A DNA stretch of 64,000 bases, from the NCBI RefSeq assembly GCF_003852705.1, contig NZ_REFA01000012.1, positions 18,611-82,610 on the forward strand, read 5' to 3'. The notes beneath the pieces are model-generated. The model was not told where the DNA came from. It ran no database searches and was given only the letters and a program-made list of their open reading frames with translations. Below are positions 26,147 through 34,382 of this stretch, piece after piece. The DNA is from Amniculibacterium aquaticum (GTDB lineage Bacteria; Bacteroidota; Bacteroidia; Flavobacteriales; Weeksellaceae). Made by a program: the position numbers and the translations under genes. Position 1 is the first letter of the stretch, and every line of letters begins with the position of its first letter.

Positions 26147-27169
26147 ATGAAAATTATTGTTCCTATGGCCGGTAGAGGCTCCAGACTAAGACCTCACACA
26201 CTGACTGTACCTAAGCCACTAATCCCAATCGGTGGGAAACCAATTGTACAAAGATTGGTTGAAGACATCGCAAAAGTGGCCAATGAAAAAATAGATGAAA
26301 TTGCTTTCATAATCGGAGATTTCGGTGATGAAGTGAAAGAATCCTTAATAAAAATAGCAGAAAAACTAGGTGCAAAAGGAAGTATATACACTCAAGACGA
26401 ACCTTTAGGAACGGCACATGCCATAAAATGCGCCGAGCAATCCATGACCGGAGATGTTGTGGTTGCTTTTGCGGACACCCTTTTCCGTGCCGATTTCGTT
26501 TTGGATAAAAACTCTGACGGTGTGATTTGGGTGAAAAAAGTTGCCGACCCTTCGGCTTTTGGAGTTGTAAAATTGGACGACTACGGTTTCATCACTGATT
26601 TTGTTGAAAAACCTAAAGAATTTGTTTCCGATCTTGCGATTATTGGCATCTACTATTTTCAGTCGGCGGAGAAATTAATGGCCGAAATCAACCACATCAT
26701 GGACAACAACATCATGGTAAGTGGCGAGTACCAACTAACAACAGCTCTTGACAACCTAAGAGACAAAGGTGCAAAATTCTCCCTCGGAAAAGTGGACGAT
26801 TGGATGGATTGTGGAAATAAAAATGCCACTGTGGAAACCAACGGTAAAATATTGGAATACGAAAAAGAAGAATTTGCTGTTTTCCCGGCATCTTCAAAAA
26901 TCGAAAATTCCTTGATTATCCCACCGTGTTTTATTGGTGAAGGAGTAGAAATCCACAACTCTAAAATTGGACCTTTCGTATCCTTAGGAAACGGAACCAA
27001 GATTTGCAATTCCAACATCGACAACTCGTTGATACAAGAAAAAACCATCATCAACCACGGAAATTTGAGCAATTCCATGATCGGTAATTTCGCACAATAC
27101 AGAGGAGTTTCCAGAGAAATTTCATTGGGAGATTATTCGGTTTTGGACTTCTTATCCGATAACAAATAA
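26147..27169 (+). CDS. sugar-1-phosphate nucleotidyltransferase
   Basis: 340-aa enzyme with the N-terminal nucleotidyltransferase domain (MAGRGSRLRPHT, then PKPLIPIGGKPIVQR) and the substrate site FADTLF and EKP segments. The C-terminal 90 residues form a left-handed beta-helix-like tail (repeats such as ENSLIIPPCFIGEGVEI and HNSKIGPFVSLGNGT). It should make an NDP-sugar for surface polysaccharide; the exact sugar cannot be read. Second gene of the flippase operon, followed by a hairpin at 27191-27220. Confidence 0.88.
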   Translation: MKIIVPMAGRGSRLRPHTLTVPKPLIPIGGKPIVQRLVEDIAKVANEKIDEIAFIIGDFGDEVKESLIKIAEKLGAKGSIYTQDEPLGTAHAIKCAEQSMTGDVVVAFADTLFRADFVLDKNSDGVIWVKKVADPSAFGVVKLDDYGFITDFVEKPKEFVSDLAIIGIYYFQSAEKLMAEINHIMDNNIMVSGEYQLTTALDNLRDKGAKFSLGKVDDWMDCGNKNATVETNGKILEYEKEEFAVFPASSKIENSLIIPPCFIGEGVEIHNSKIGPFVSLGNGTKICNSNIDNSLIQEKTIINHGNLSNSMIGNFAQYRGVSREISLGDYSVLDFLSDNK

Positions 27170-27190
27170 GCATTAATCAAGCCTTCACAA

Positions 27191-27225
27191 CCAACCACAC
27201 ACTTTTGTTGTGTGGTTTGGCTTTA
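27191..27225 (+). terminator. hairpin after the nucleotidyltransferase gene
   Basis: Stem ACCACACA/TGTGTGGT extended by CCA/TGG with a bulge, 7-nt loop, then CTTTATTATT. The weak T tract makes it a moderate candidate. Confidence 0.55.
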
Positions 27226-27255
27226 TTATTGCAACATTGCCATAAAAAACAAACA

Positions 27256-28185
27256 ATGACAAAGGAAATTTTCAAAAGCAATATCATCTTTCAGAAAAAG
27301 AAAATTATAAACTTGACCTGCATTTTATTTGTGGGTTTATTTCTTTTGTCTTGTAAAACCAAAACGGCTGTAGAAAGCTCTAACAACAAAGACAGCTTGG
27401 TTGTTGATAGCCTTTTGATGGACTCCATCAAGTTGGACAAAAGTTCTTCTCTGCCTAAAGATGCCAATGCCAACCTATCCATAAATGAGCGAGTTGACTT
27501 TTACGAACATGCTTTGATTCATCCAAAATTTGAGCATCTGAAAATGAAGAGTACCATAAAAATAGAAACTGGAAATTCCATACCGACTCTGGATGCTCTT
27601 ATTTACATAGAAAACAATCAGAAAATATGGATGAACCTATCGTTCATCGTCAATGCTGCGAGGGGAATTGCAACTCCCGAAGGGATAAAGGCCTATGAAA
27701 AATACAACAGAACCTATATTGATTCTGATTTTGATTATCTGAACAATTTGTTAAACATCGACTTCATCAACTATCCTACTCTGCAAAAATTATTGATGGG
27801 GCGAACCTTCATCCCAATAAGAGATTCGCAATACATACTTTCCAAAAACATGGAAGGGTATTACATGGTTTCCAGAAAAACCCAAACCATAGGAAGCCCG
27901 ACAGCTGACCGACCAAGCCGAGAGTATAGAGTTTTTTTAAAATATTCCGATTCTTTTGACTTAATGGAAGTTGAACTTCTGGATCCTGTCTCTGGAGATG
28001 AGTTGCAAATAAATTATGAAAACTGGCAAAACTTCAGCAATTACAGAATGCCGGAATATGTTAAAATAATTATAAAAGGAAGCAAAACAGGGCAAATTTT
28101 AATCGAAAATACGAAATTTGAAGATTTGAAAATTCAGACACCGTATTCGGTACCCAAAAACTACACGAAAATTGAAATTCAATGA
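27256..28185 (+). CDS. DUF4292 lipoprotein
   Basis: 309-aa lipoprotein from the ATG at 27256 with lipobox LFLLSC near residue 33. The body is beta-rich and matches DUF4292, a Bacteroidota family related in fold to LolA/LolB-type lipid or lipoprotein carriers. The upstream in-frame ATG at 27205 would fall inside a terminator hairpin. It overlaps the start of the EnvC-like gene by 4 bp (ATGA), so these two are translationally coupled, suggesting a shared envelope role. Confidence 0.82.
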   Translation: MTKEIFKSNIIFQKKKIINLTCILFVGLFLLSCKTKTAVESSNNKDSLVVDSLLMDSIKLDKSSSLPKDANANLSINERVDFYEHALIHPKFEHLKMKSTIKIETGNSIPTLDALIYIENNQKIWMNLSFIVNAARGIATPEGIKAYEKYNRTYIDSDFDYLNNLLNIDFINYPTLQKLLMGRTFIPIRDSQYILSKNMEGYYMVSRKTQTIGSPTADRPSREYRVFLKYSDSFDLMEVELLDPVSGDELQINYENWQNFSNYRMPEYVKIIIKGSKTGQILIENTKFEDLKIQTPYSVPKNYTKIEIQ

Positions 28186-29738
28186 GTAAAAACACCCATA
28201 TCATATTGGCATTAATAACTTTTGGCTTTTCCTTTGGACAACAAAAGAAAGAACAACTCCAAAAGCAAAATTCCGAGCTCAAAAAAGAAATTGCCTCCAT
28301 CAACAAAGCCATTTCTCAATCTCAAAAAGAGTCCAAACTTTCCATTGCCTATCTGGACAATGTGAATAAAAAGATTGTCTTGAGGGAAAAAGTGTACAAC
28401 AATACTCAGAAAGAAAAAAGATTTATAGAAGACGACATCTATCTACGCCAATTGGAAATCAACCGACAAAATCGCGAATTGGCTGTGCTTAGGAAAAACT
28501 ACGCCAAAGTTCTCGTCAATGCCTACAAAAACAAAGGGATACAAAACAAAGTCACCTTCATCCTTTCATCTAAAAGTTTTGGTGAAGCCATTCGTAGGGT
28601 GCAATATCTGAAGCTATACTCTGAATTTCAAGAAAAAAAAGCAGCTGAGATCACCGATGCAGCAAGGTTGTTAAAAGAATCCATTCAACAAAAAGAAAAA
28701 TCCGTAAAAGAAAAAGAAACATTACTCAACAATCAAAAAATTGAGTTGGCAACCATCAATGCTGATAGACAACAAAAAGAAGATTTGGTAAAAGAGTTCA
28801 AAGCCAACGAAGGAAAGCTTACTGCCGAATTAAGACAAAAACAAGCAAAATCCAAAGCTTTAGAAGGACAAATCCGATCCATCATCGCAGAGGAAATTAG
28901 AATAGCCAAAGCAGAAGCAGCAGCAAAAAAAGCAGCAGAAGCCGAAAAAATACGATTGGCAAAAATAGCTGCCGACAAAGAAAAAGCTAGAATTGATGCC
29001 GAAAACAGAGCTCGTGCTGAAGCCCTTGAGCGAGAAAGAAAAGAAGCGGAAGAAGCGGTAAGAAAAGCCAATGAATTGGCAGCAAAAAAAGCAGCAGAAG
29101 AAAAGAAAAGAGCTGATGATGCATCAAAAGCCGATGCCGATGCCAGAGCTTTGGCCCGTAAAGAAGCAGCTGCAAAAGAAGCTATCGATGCGGCTAACAG
29201 AGCCAAAGAAGCCGCCAATAAACTCGCAGAAGCTAAGGCTGCAGAAGCTGCTTTGGAGAAGAAAAACAACGAAGCCAAAAAAGCAGCTGAAAATAAAGCA
29301 CTTACCAACTTTGGCGTAACCACCGATGCTGGAGCCGGTTTTGCTAACAACAAAGGCAAACTTTCCATGCCGGTTTACGGAACCATCACCCATAGATTTG
29401 GGAGACAATCGCATCCTATTTTCAAAAATATTGTTGAAGAAAACAACGGAATAAAAATTGCGGTAACCAAAGGAACCGTTGCCAAATGCGTTTTCCCAGG
29501 TCAAGTCACCAAGATCCTTCAAGCCAACGATGGGACCAAAACGGTCATGGTAAAACACGGAGACTACTTCACCGTATATACCAACCTGGCGAATACCATG
29601 GTCAACACCAATCAAAATGTATCTGCAGGAACAGCTATTGGTGCTGTAGGTCTCGATTTCGACGGCACTTACACCCTTGATTTCCAAATATATAACAGCA
29701 ATGGAACTGCTGTTGACCCAATGGGTTGGGTAAATTAA
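28182..29738 (+). CDS. EnvC-like murein hydrolase activator (degenerate M23)
   Basis: 518-aa protein with a signal peptide (ALITFGFSFGQQ), a long coiled coil of Lys/Ala/Glu repeats (about 20-375) and a C-terminal LytM/M23 domain (about 385-518). The metal motifs of an active M23 enzyme are missing: NNGIKIAV stands where HxGxD is expected and LDFQIYN where HxH is expected. It is therefore the EnvC type, which activates amidases during septum cleavage rather than cutting peptidoglycan itself. Coupled to the DUF4292 gene by a 4-bp overlap. Confidence 0.88.
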   Translation: MSKNTHIILALITFGFSFGQQKKEQLQKQNSELKKEIASINKAISQSQKESKLSIAYLDNVNKKIVLREKVYNNTQKEKRFIEDDIYLRQLEINRQNRELAVLRKNYAKVLVNAYKNKGIQNKVTFILSSKSFGEAIRRVQYLKLYSEFQEKKAAEITDAARLLKESIQQKEKSVKEKETLLNNQKIELATINADRQQKEDLVKEFKANEGKLTAELRQKQAKSKALEGQIRSIIAEEIRIAKAEAAAKKAAEAEKIRLAKIAADKEKARIDAENRARAEALERERKEAEEAVRKANELAAKKAAEEKKRADDASKADADARALARKEAAAKEAIDAANRAKEAANKLAEAKAAEAALEKKNNEAKKAAENKALTNFGVTTDAGAGFANNKGKLSMPVYGTITHRFGRQSHPIFKNIVEENNGIKIAVTKGTVAKCVFPGQVTKILQANDGTKTVMVKHGDYFTVYTNLANTMVNTNQNVSAGTAIGAVGLDFDGTYTLDFQIYNSNGTAVDPMGWVN

Positions 29739-29756
29739 AAATTTAGATTAATTTTG
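29726..29756 (+). promoter_or_regulatory. promoter of the tatA group
   Basis: TTG (29726-29728), 20 bp, TAATTTTG (29749-29756). The -33 element lies inside the EnvC-like gene. Start codon of tatA follows at 29772. Confidence 0.6.
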
Positions 29757-29771
29757 CAAAAAATAAATATT

Positions 29772-29972
29772 ATGTTAACCACATTTTTAGCACTTTCAGC
29801 ATCGCATATTATTATTGCTGCTATTGTCATTTTATTATTATTTGGTGGTAAAAAAATCCCTGAATTGATGAAAGGCTTGGGTAGCGGTATCAAAGAATTT
29901 AAAGACGCTGTAAAGGAAGAAGACAAAAAAACTCCTGAAAACAACGATTCTCCAAACAATATCAATCAATAA
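29772..29972 (+). CDS. tatA: TatA/E-type twin-arginine translocase subunit
   Basis: 66-aa protein from the ATG at 29772: one transmembrane helix ([20 protein letters not shown]) followed by the [21 protein letters not shown] amphipathic helix (residue pattern FGxKKIPEL) and a polar acidic tail, the TatA layout. It forms the pore-like part of the Tat system, which exports folded proteins. tatC is not in the window. The ORF could be extended upstream to a TTG but the promoter occupies that stretch. Confidence 0.92.
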   Translation: MLTTFLALSASHIIIAAIVILLLFGGKKIPELMKGLGSGIKEFKDAVKEEDKKTPENNDSPNNINQ

Positions 29973-29983
29973 AAATATTGACC

Positions 29984-30595
29984 ATGAGTTTTAGTCAGGA
30001 GGCTTGGACAATTTTCAATCAATCCATTGAAGATTACCATGTTCATGATCATGTCGATCAACCCATCAACAATCCCTATCCAAAAGAGAGTTTGGAACAT
30101 CTTTTGTATACTAAAAATTGGATTGACACCGTTCAGTGGCATTTTGAAGACATTATTCGTGATGAAAACATCGATCCCACAGAGGCATTGAAACTTAAAC
30201 GAAGAATAGACGCCTCCAACCAACAGAGAACCGACTTGGTAGAATATGTGGACTCTTGGTTTTTGAATAAATATCAAAGTACAGCACCAAAAGCAGATGC
30301 GAAAATAAATAGTGAAACTCCAGCTTGGGCAATCGACAGATTATCCATTTTGGCATTAAAAGTATATCACATGGCTTTGGAAGCCAATAGAGATAGCGCT
30401 GGTGATGATCATAGAGCCAAATGCCAGGAAAAATTAAATGTTTTACTGGAGCAACACAAAGACCTCAGCACTGCCATCGATCAACTTCTTTTGGATATTG
30501 AAAACGGTGTGGTTAAGATGAAGGTGTACAAACAGATGAAAATGTACAACGACGAAAGCCTTAACCCAATCCTTTATCAAAAAGGAAATAAATAA
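29984..30595 (+). CDS. DUF4254 protein
   Basis: 203-aa protein from the ATG at 29984 (MSFSQEAWTIFNQSI), matching DUF4254, a Bacteroidota family of unknown role that often lies near cell-wall and glycosyltransferase genes. All-helical, no signal peptide, with conserved-looking WHFEDIIRD and LKLKRRIDASNQ segments. Between tatA (11 bp) and the next lipoprotein gene (1-bp overlap). Confidence 0.82.
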   Translation: MSFSQEAWTIFNQSIEDYHVHDHVDQPINNPYPKESLEHLLYTKNWIDTVQWHFEDIIRDENIDPTEALKLKRRIDASNQQRTDLVEYVDSWFLNKYQSTAPKADAKINSETPAWAIDRLSILALKVYHMALEANRDSAGDDHRAKCQEKLNVLLEQHKDLSTAIDQLLLDIENGVVKMKVYKQMKMYNDESLNPILYQKGNK

Positions 30596-31050
30596 TGACG
30601 AAGACTCTTTTTTTAATTTTTACATTAACCCTATTTGTTTCATGCGCAACGGAAAAGGCCAACATGTCGCCCATTGCAAATGCCTATTCCGAAAGCAGCA
30701 TAAGTACCGAAAAGATCTCGACCAGTTTTAACAGATCGGTGGTGGCCAATGCTTATGCTTCTGAGCTCACGAATACTTGTTCGCTTTTCCCAAAGTTTAA
30801 AAACAAGGCTCTAAATTCTGAAATTGTTAGCTTAAAAACCAATATTCAGAATTATGTGTATGCTTTGGAGGCCAACAACAAAATGGGCAAAACGAGAGAA
30901 TTAAAAAAAGTAGAAAAATCGTACATTAATATACAAAAATTGAGAAAGGATCTTCCAAAATTGGAAGATGAAAAACTCAATTCCATTTTGGTTAGAATAA
31001 AAAGAAACATCACCTTCTTAGAAGCCAATTATTCTAATCCTAAAAAATAA
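30595..31050 (+). CDS. small lipoprotein of unknown function
   Basis: 151-aa lipoprotein with lipobox LFVSC near residue 17. The remainder is short, helical and Lys-rich, with no family I recognise. Its ATG overlaps the stop of the DUF4254 gene (TAATG), so the pair is translationally coupled. It precedes ribA by 14 bp. Confidence 0.72.
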   Translation: MTKTLFLIFTLTLFVSCATEKANMSPIANAYSESSISTEKISTSFNRSVVANAYASELTNTCSLFPKFKNKALNSEIVSLKTNIQNYVYALEANNKMGKTRELKKVEKSYINIQKLRKDLPKLEDEKLNSILVRIKRNITFLEANYSNPKK

Positions 31051-31064
31051 AAAGAGAACCAATT

Positions 31065-31667
31065 ATGATAAAACTTCAGGCGGAAGCCAATGTTCCTACT
31101 CAATATGGATCTTTCCGAATGATTGCTTTTTCTGACGATGTCGAAGATTGGATGCCGCACATGGTACTCATTGCAGAAAATACGGATTTCTCCAAACCCA
31201 TCAATGTTCGTTTTCACTCAGAGTGCATTACCGGAGAGGTTTTTCATTCTTTAAAATGCGAATGCGGACAACAATTGGATGCGGCTATGGAATACATCCA
31301 AAAACACGGTGGTTTGATTATTTACCTTAGACAAGAAGGTAGAAATATAGGCATCATCAACAAACTAAAAGCCTATGCCCTACAAGAAAAAGGACTGGAT
31401 ACGGTACAAGCAAATTTAGAATTGGGATTACCGGCAGACGATAGAGATTTTCAAGTTGCAATTGAAATTCTTAAAAAATTGAATGTACACGAAATTCGAC
31501 TGCTTACTAATAATCCGGACAAAATAAAATTTGTAGAAAACAGCGACATTAAGCTGGTCGAAAGAATTCCTCTACAAATAAAAGCCAATAAAAATTCTAA
31601 GGAATATTTAAAAACCAAAAAAAATTATTTTGGTCACCTACTCGAAGACAATATCGATACCGAATAA
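31065..31667 (+). CDS. ribA: GTP cyclohydrolase II
   Basis: 200-aa RibA, which opens GTP to start riboflavin synthesis. Zinc cysteines are in HSECITGEVFHSLKCECG, and LRQEGRNIGIINKLKAYALQ is the family's catalytic and GTP-binding helix. There is no fused RibB domain, so 3,4-DHBP synthase must be encoded elsewhere. Last gene of the tatA group, followed by a terminator. Confidence 0.95.
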   Translation: MIKLQAEANVPTQYGSFRMIAFSDDVEDWMPHMVLIAENTDFSKPINVRFHSECITGEVFHSLKCECGQQLDAAMEYIQKHGGLIIYLRQEGRNIGIINKLKAYALQEKGLDTVQANLELGLPADDRDFQVAIEILKKLNVHEIRLLTNNPDKIKFVENSDIKLVERIPLQIKANKNSKEYLKTKKNYFGHLLEDNIDTE

Positions 31668-31690
31668 AAAAACACCAAAAGGTGTTTTTT
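31666..31690. terminator. bidirectional terminator between ribA and the DUF4126 gene
   Basis: AAAAAACACC, AAAA loop, GGTGTTTTTT. It serves ribA on the plus strand and the DUF4126 gene, whose stop codon lies in the right arm, on the minus strand. Confidence 0.8.
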
Positions 31691-32286
31691 TATGTTTTTG
31701 AGATTGATAATTTACGCCACAATTTCCTGCCGTAAACCAATACCGTCAGTACCAAAACAACGGAAACGACAACCGCAATTATAGGTAAAGCCAAAGCCAG
31801 CGCAGACATAAGTCCAGCACCTGCAGTTTCGCTTGTGGCAACAACAGAATTTCCCAAACCTCCTGTTGTAGCAGTAGAAACCGCCCTAACTCCGGCAAAG
31901 CCAGAACTTATCGTTGCGGCAGTACCTCCGCCAGCGATTAAAGCCAAGGCCCAAAGTGGGAAAGCATCCAACCCTGTAAATTGACTGGCAAATAAAACCG
32001 CACCCGCAACAGTAGCCATGGGAACGGATAACGAATCCAAAAGATGATCGACATAAGGTATGTAATACGCAAAAATTTCAACAACTGTTGCAATTCCTGT
32101 TGCAATTACCGTGGGCAAACCGGTTAACCAAGAGAAATTTTCACCGATCGGTATCCATCCTAAATACGAAGCCAAACTAACGACAAACATCGGCAGAAAA
32201 ACCCTAAAACCGGATGCTGCAGCCAAGCCAACACCTACGAACGCTCCTAATAAATAATGCAAATAAGGCCAATTTTCTAACATCAT
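31690..32286 (-). CDS. DUF4126 membrane protein
   Basis: 198-aa polytopic protein from the ATG at 32286 (MMLENWPYLHYLLGAF). Five or so hydrophobic segments with many Ala, Gly and Val, and GLAAASGFRVFLPM near the start, match DUF4126, an inner-membrane family of unknown function. The longer ORF (start at 32379) would cover the terminator of the upstream phosphorylase gene and was rejected. Confidence 0.82.
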   Translation of the reverse strand: MMLENWPYLHYLLGAFVGVGLAAASGFRVFLPMFVVSLASYLGWIPIGENFSWLTGLPTVIATGIATVVEIFAYYIPYVDHLLDSLSVPMATVAGAVLFASQFTGLDAFPLWALALIAGGGTAATISSGFAGVRAVSTATTGGLGNSVVATSETAGAGLMSALALALPIIAVVVSVVLVLTVLVYGRKLWRKLSISKT

Positions 32287-32340
32287 TTCGTTTTTTCTGT
32301 TTTTATAAATTAAAAGTACATATTTTTCTTTTAATACTTC

Positions 32341-32380
32341 AAAAAAAATGAAGCTCAAAAACTTGGTTTTCAGCTTCATT
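32341..32380 (-). terminator. terminator of the purine nucleoside phosphorylase gene
   Basis: Outer 9-bp stem AATGAAGCT/AGCTTCATT with an inner partial pairing (GAAAAC/TTTTTG region), then eight T on the minus strand. Confidence 0.85.
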
Positions 32381-32403
32381 AAGAATTATAAAAAAACAAC
32401 AAA

Positions 32404-33108
32404 TTAAGAAATAGCTGTTTCTAATGCAAGAGTTATCATTTTCTTGAGAGCCGTTTCTCGTTGATCGGCAGAGATTTTCTCACCCGTTGGGATCACATCA
32501 GAAACCGTCAGGATGGTGGCTGCATTTTTCTTCAGGTATTGAGCATTGGCGAATAGAGCAAAAGCTTCCATCTCAACTGCTGGACAATTGTTTTCTTTAG
32601 CAATTGCAGGTACATCCAAATCTTTTCTGTAAAAAATATCGCTGGTATGGATGTTCACCGATTTCACAGGCAAATCCAATGCTACGGCCGTTTCATTAAT
32701 TTTAGAAAAGACATTTCCTTGGTGACCAATTCCTTCTCCTTCTATTCCCCAAGCAAATTTTGCATAAGTCGATTCGCTGTAGGATTTTTCCACATTCAAG
32801 ATGTCATAGACTTGTAGATCGGTCGTATAGGCACCACAAGTACCAATTCTGATAATGGTTTCCACCTCGTATTCTGTAAAAAGTTCAAAAGAATAAATCC
32901 CAATACTTGGCGCACCCATTCCGCTGGCACCAACAGAAATCCTTCTCCCTTTGTAAGTTCCTGTGTAGAAAAAAATATTTCTTGTTTGGCTGACTAATTT
33001 CACCTCATCTAAAAAATGATCGGCAATAAATTTGGCTCTTAGCGGATCTCCCGGCATAAGAACGATAGGAGCTATCTCTCCTTTTTGGGCTGCAATATGA
33101 ACGCTCAT
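32404..33108 (-). CDS. deoD: purine nucleoside phosphorylase, DeoD type
   Basis: 234-aa phosphorylase from the ATG at 33108 (MSVHIAAQKGEIAP). The phosphate and purine signatures VLMPGDPLRAKFIA, GMGAPSIGIYSFEL and CPAVEMEAFALFA are those of the hexameric DeoD/PNP family. It cleaves purine nucleosides with phosphate in salvage. A -7 box (CAAAAGTA on the plus strand at 33127-33134) lies just upstream. Confidence 0.93.
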   Translation of the reverse strand: MSVHIAAQKGEIAPIVLMPGDPLRAKFIADHFLDEVKLVSQTRNIFFYTGTYKGRRISVGASGMGAPSIGIYSFELFTEYEVETIIRIGTCGAYTTDLQVYDILNVEKSYSESTYAKFAWGIEGEGIGHQGNVFSKINETAVALDLPVKSVNIHTSDIFYRKDLDVPAIAKENNCPAVEMEAFALFANAQYLKKNAATILTVSDVIPTGEKISADQRETALKKMITLALETAIS

Positions 33109-33126
33109 AATTTCTATTTTATGATG

Positions 33127-33134
33127 CAAAAGTA
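33127..33134 (-). promoter_or_regulatory. -7 box of the deoD gene
   Basis: TACTTTTG on the minus strand, ending 18 nt before the ATG. No clear TTG at the usual distance. Confidence 0.45.
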
Positions 33135-33246
33135 ATCATTTAGAAGTCAAATAAAAGTGTACGGCAATTAGAAATCTCTTTATGTTGAATTTAACTTCAG
33201 ACAAGAAAAGCAATCCTATCAATAAATCAATTAATAATTTACCGAT

Positions 33247-33639
33247 ATGAAAAAAGCAATCGTATGTGCAGTCCTAGGAATTGGATCTTTGATGATGGCA
33301 CAACAAACTCCCAACAGACAAGAAGCTCGAGAGCAAAAAAGAATTGAAAATCAAAAAGCCAACTTGGACAAAATGAAACAAGAATTGGGTCTGAATGATG
33401 CTCAGGTAGCGAAAATAAAAGACATTAGAGATCGTGAATTTCAGTTGAGGAAAACCAAAATGGAGCAAGAAAAAGCAGAACGAAAAGCACGAATGGAAAA
33501 GCACGATTCTGAAATGAAAAACATCCTTAGCACCGATCAATACAACAAATGGAAAGCCAACAGAATGGAGAAAATGGAGAGAATGAAAAATGAAAAAATG
33601 AAAAGACACAGAAAAATGCGTCCAGAAAAAACAATTTAA
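33247..33639 (+). CDS. small secreted Lys/Glu-rich helical protein
   Basis: 130-aa protein with a signal peptide (GIGSLMMAQQ). The mature part is highly charged and helical, with LGLNDAQVAKIKDIRDREFQ and ILSTDQYNKWKANRM, which recall the two-helix patterns of periplasmic Spy/CpxP-like and DUF4890-type proteins. A periplasmic stress chaperone or sensor is likely but not proven. Terminator follows at 33645. Confidence 0.7.
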   Translation: MKKAIVCAVLGIGSLMMAQQTPNRQEAREQKRIENQKANLDKMKQELGLNDAQVAKIKDIRDREFQLRKTKMEQEKAERKARMEKHDSEMKNILSTDQYNKWKANRMEKMERMKNEKMKRHRKMRPEKTI

Positions 33640-33644
33640 AAATG

Positions 33645-33672
33645 AAGTCCACTTTTGCGGTGGACTTTTATT
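33645..33672. terminator. terminator between the secreted protein and rsmE
   Basis: Eight-bp stem AAGTCCAC/GTGGACTT with T-rich sequence on the plus side (TTTTATTTTC) and A-rich sequence on the other. Confidence 0.72.
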
Positions 33673-33675
33673 TTC

Positions 33676-34380
33676 TTAAGATTTTAAAAAAGATTTGGAA
33701 TAAAACCAAGCCGAAACAAAAACACCAGCCGTTTCCGTTCTCAACCGTTGGTGTCCCAAGGAAATGGCTTTCACTCCTAAATCCGAGAGTTGTTGAATTT
33801 CTTTTGCGCTAAAATCCCCTTCTGGGCCGATCAAAATGGTAAGCGATTCTTTAACATCCAAGATGTCCAATGACGATCTTTCAAAAGCATCATCGCAATG
33901 GGCAACAAAAGTTTTTTGTGGAACGCTGTTTTTAATAAAATCCGAAAACTTTTGCACATCATTAATTTTTGGAAAACGAAAACGATGACTTTGCTTGGAA
34001 GCAGAAATGCTTTGTTTGATGATCTTATCGACATTCAAATGTTTTCTTTCTGTTTTTTCAGTTTGCAAAAAAGAAATTTCTGCAATTCCCATTTCAGTCG
34101 CTTTTTCAACAAAAAAATCGATCCTGTCCATATTTTTTGTCGGAGCTATCGCGATATGAAGCTGAAGGTTGGGGTTGGGCAATTCTTTTTGAATTTCAAC
34201 AACTTTCAACACGGCTTTTTTACCTTCAAAATAAAGAGATCCTTTGGCTAGATTACCTTTACCATCGGTTACAAAAAGCTCCTCGCCCTCCTTCATCCTT
34301 AGAACTTTTGCAATATGCTGTTGTTCTTCAGGATCAATGAGCACTTCATTTTCTAAAATTTCTCCGTAAAATAATTTCAT
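33676..34380 (-). CDS. rsmE: RsmE, 16S rRNA m3U1498 methyltransferase
   Basis: 234-aa SPOUT-class enzyme with the PUA-like N-terminus (MKLFYGEILENEVLIDPEEQ) and the knot signatures ILIGPEGDFSAKEI and SLGHQRLRTETA. It methylates U1498 of 16S rRNA using SAM. Its start lies 2 bp after the tsaD stop, so the two are co-transcribed. Confidence 0.93.
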   Translation of the reverse strand: MKLFYGEILENEVLIDPEEQQHIAKVLRMKEGEELFVTDGKGNLAKGSLYFEGKKAVLKVVEIQKELPNPNLQLHIAIAPTKNMDRIDFFVEKATEMGIAEISFLQTEKTERKHLNVDKIIKQSISASKQSHRFRFPKINDVQKFSDFIKNSVPQKTFVAHCDDAFERSSLDILDVKESLTILIGPEGDFSAKEIQQLSDLGVKAISLGHQRLRTETAGVFVSAWFYSKSFLKS

Positions 34381-34382
34381 GC

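Noticed and set aside
28733..29368. 211-aa Ala/Ser-rich minus-strand ORF
   Set aside because: It is the antisense of the coiled-coil Lys/Ala/Glu repeats in the EnvC-like gene; no signal or family, and the plus-strand gene is solid.
32287..32379. longer DUF4126 ORF
   Set aside because: Covers the terminator of the phosphorylase gene; the shorter start matches the family.
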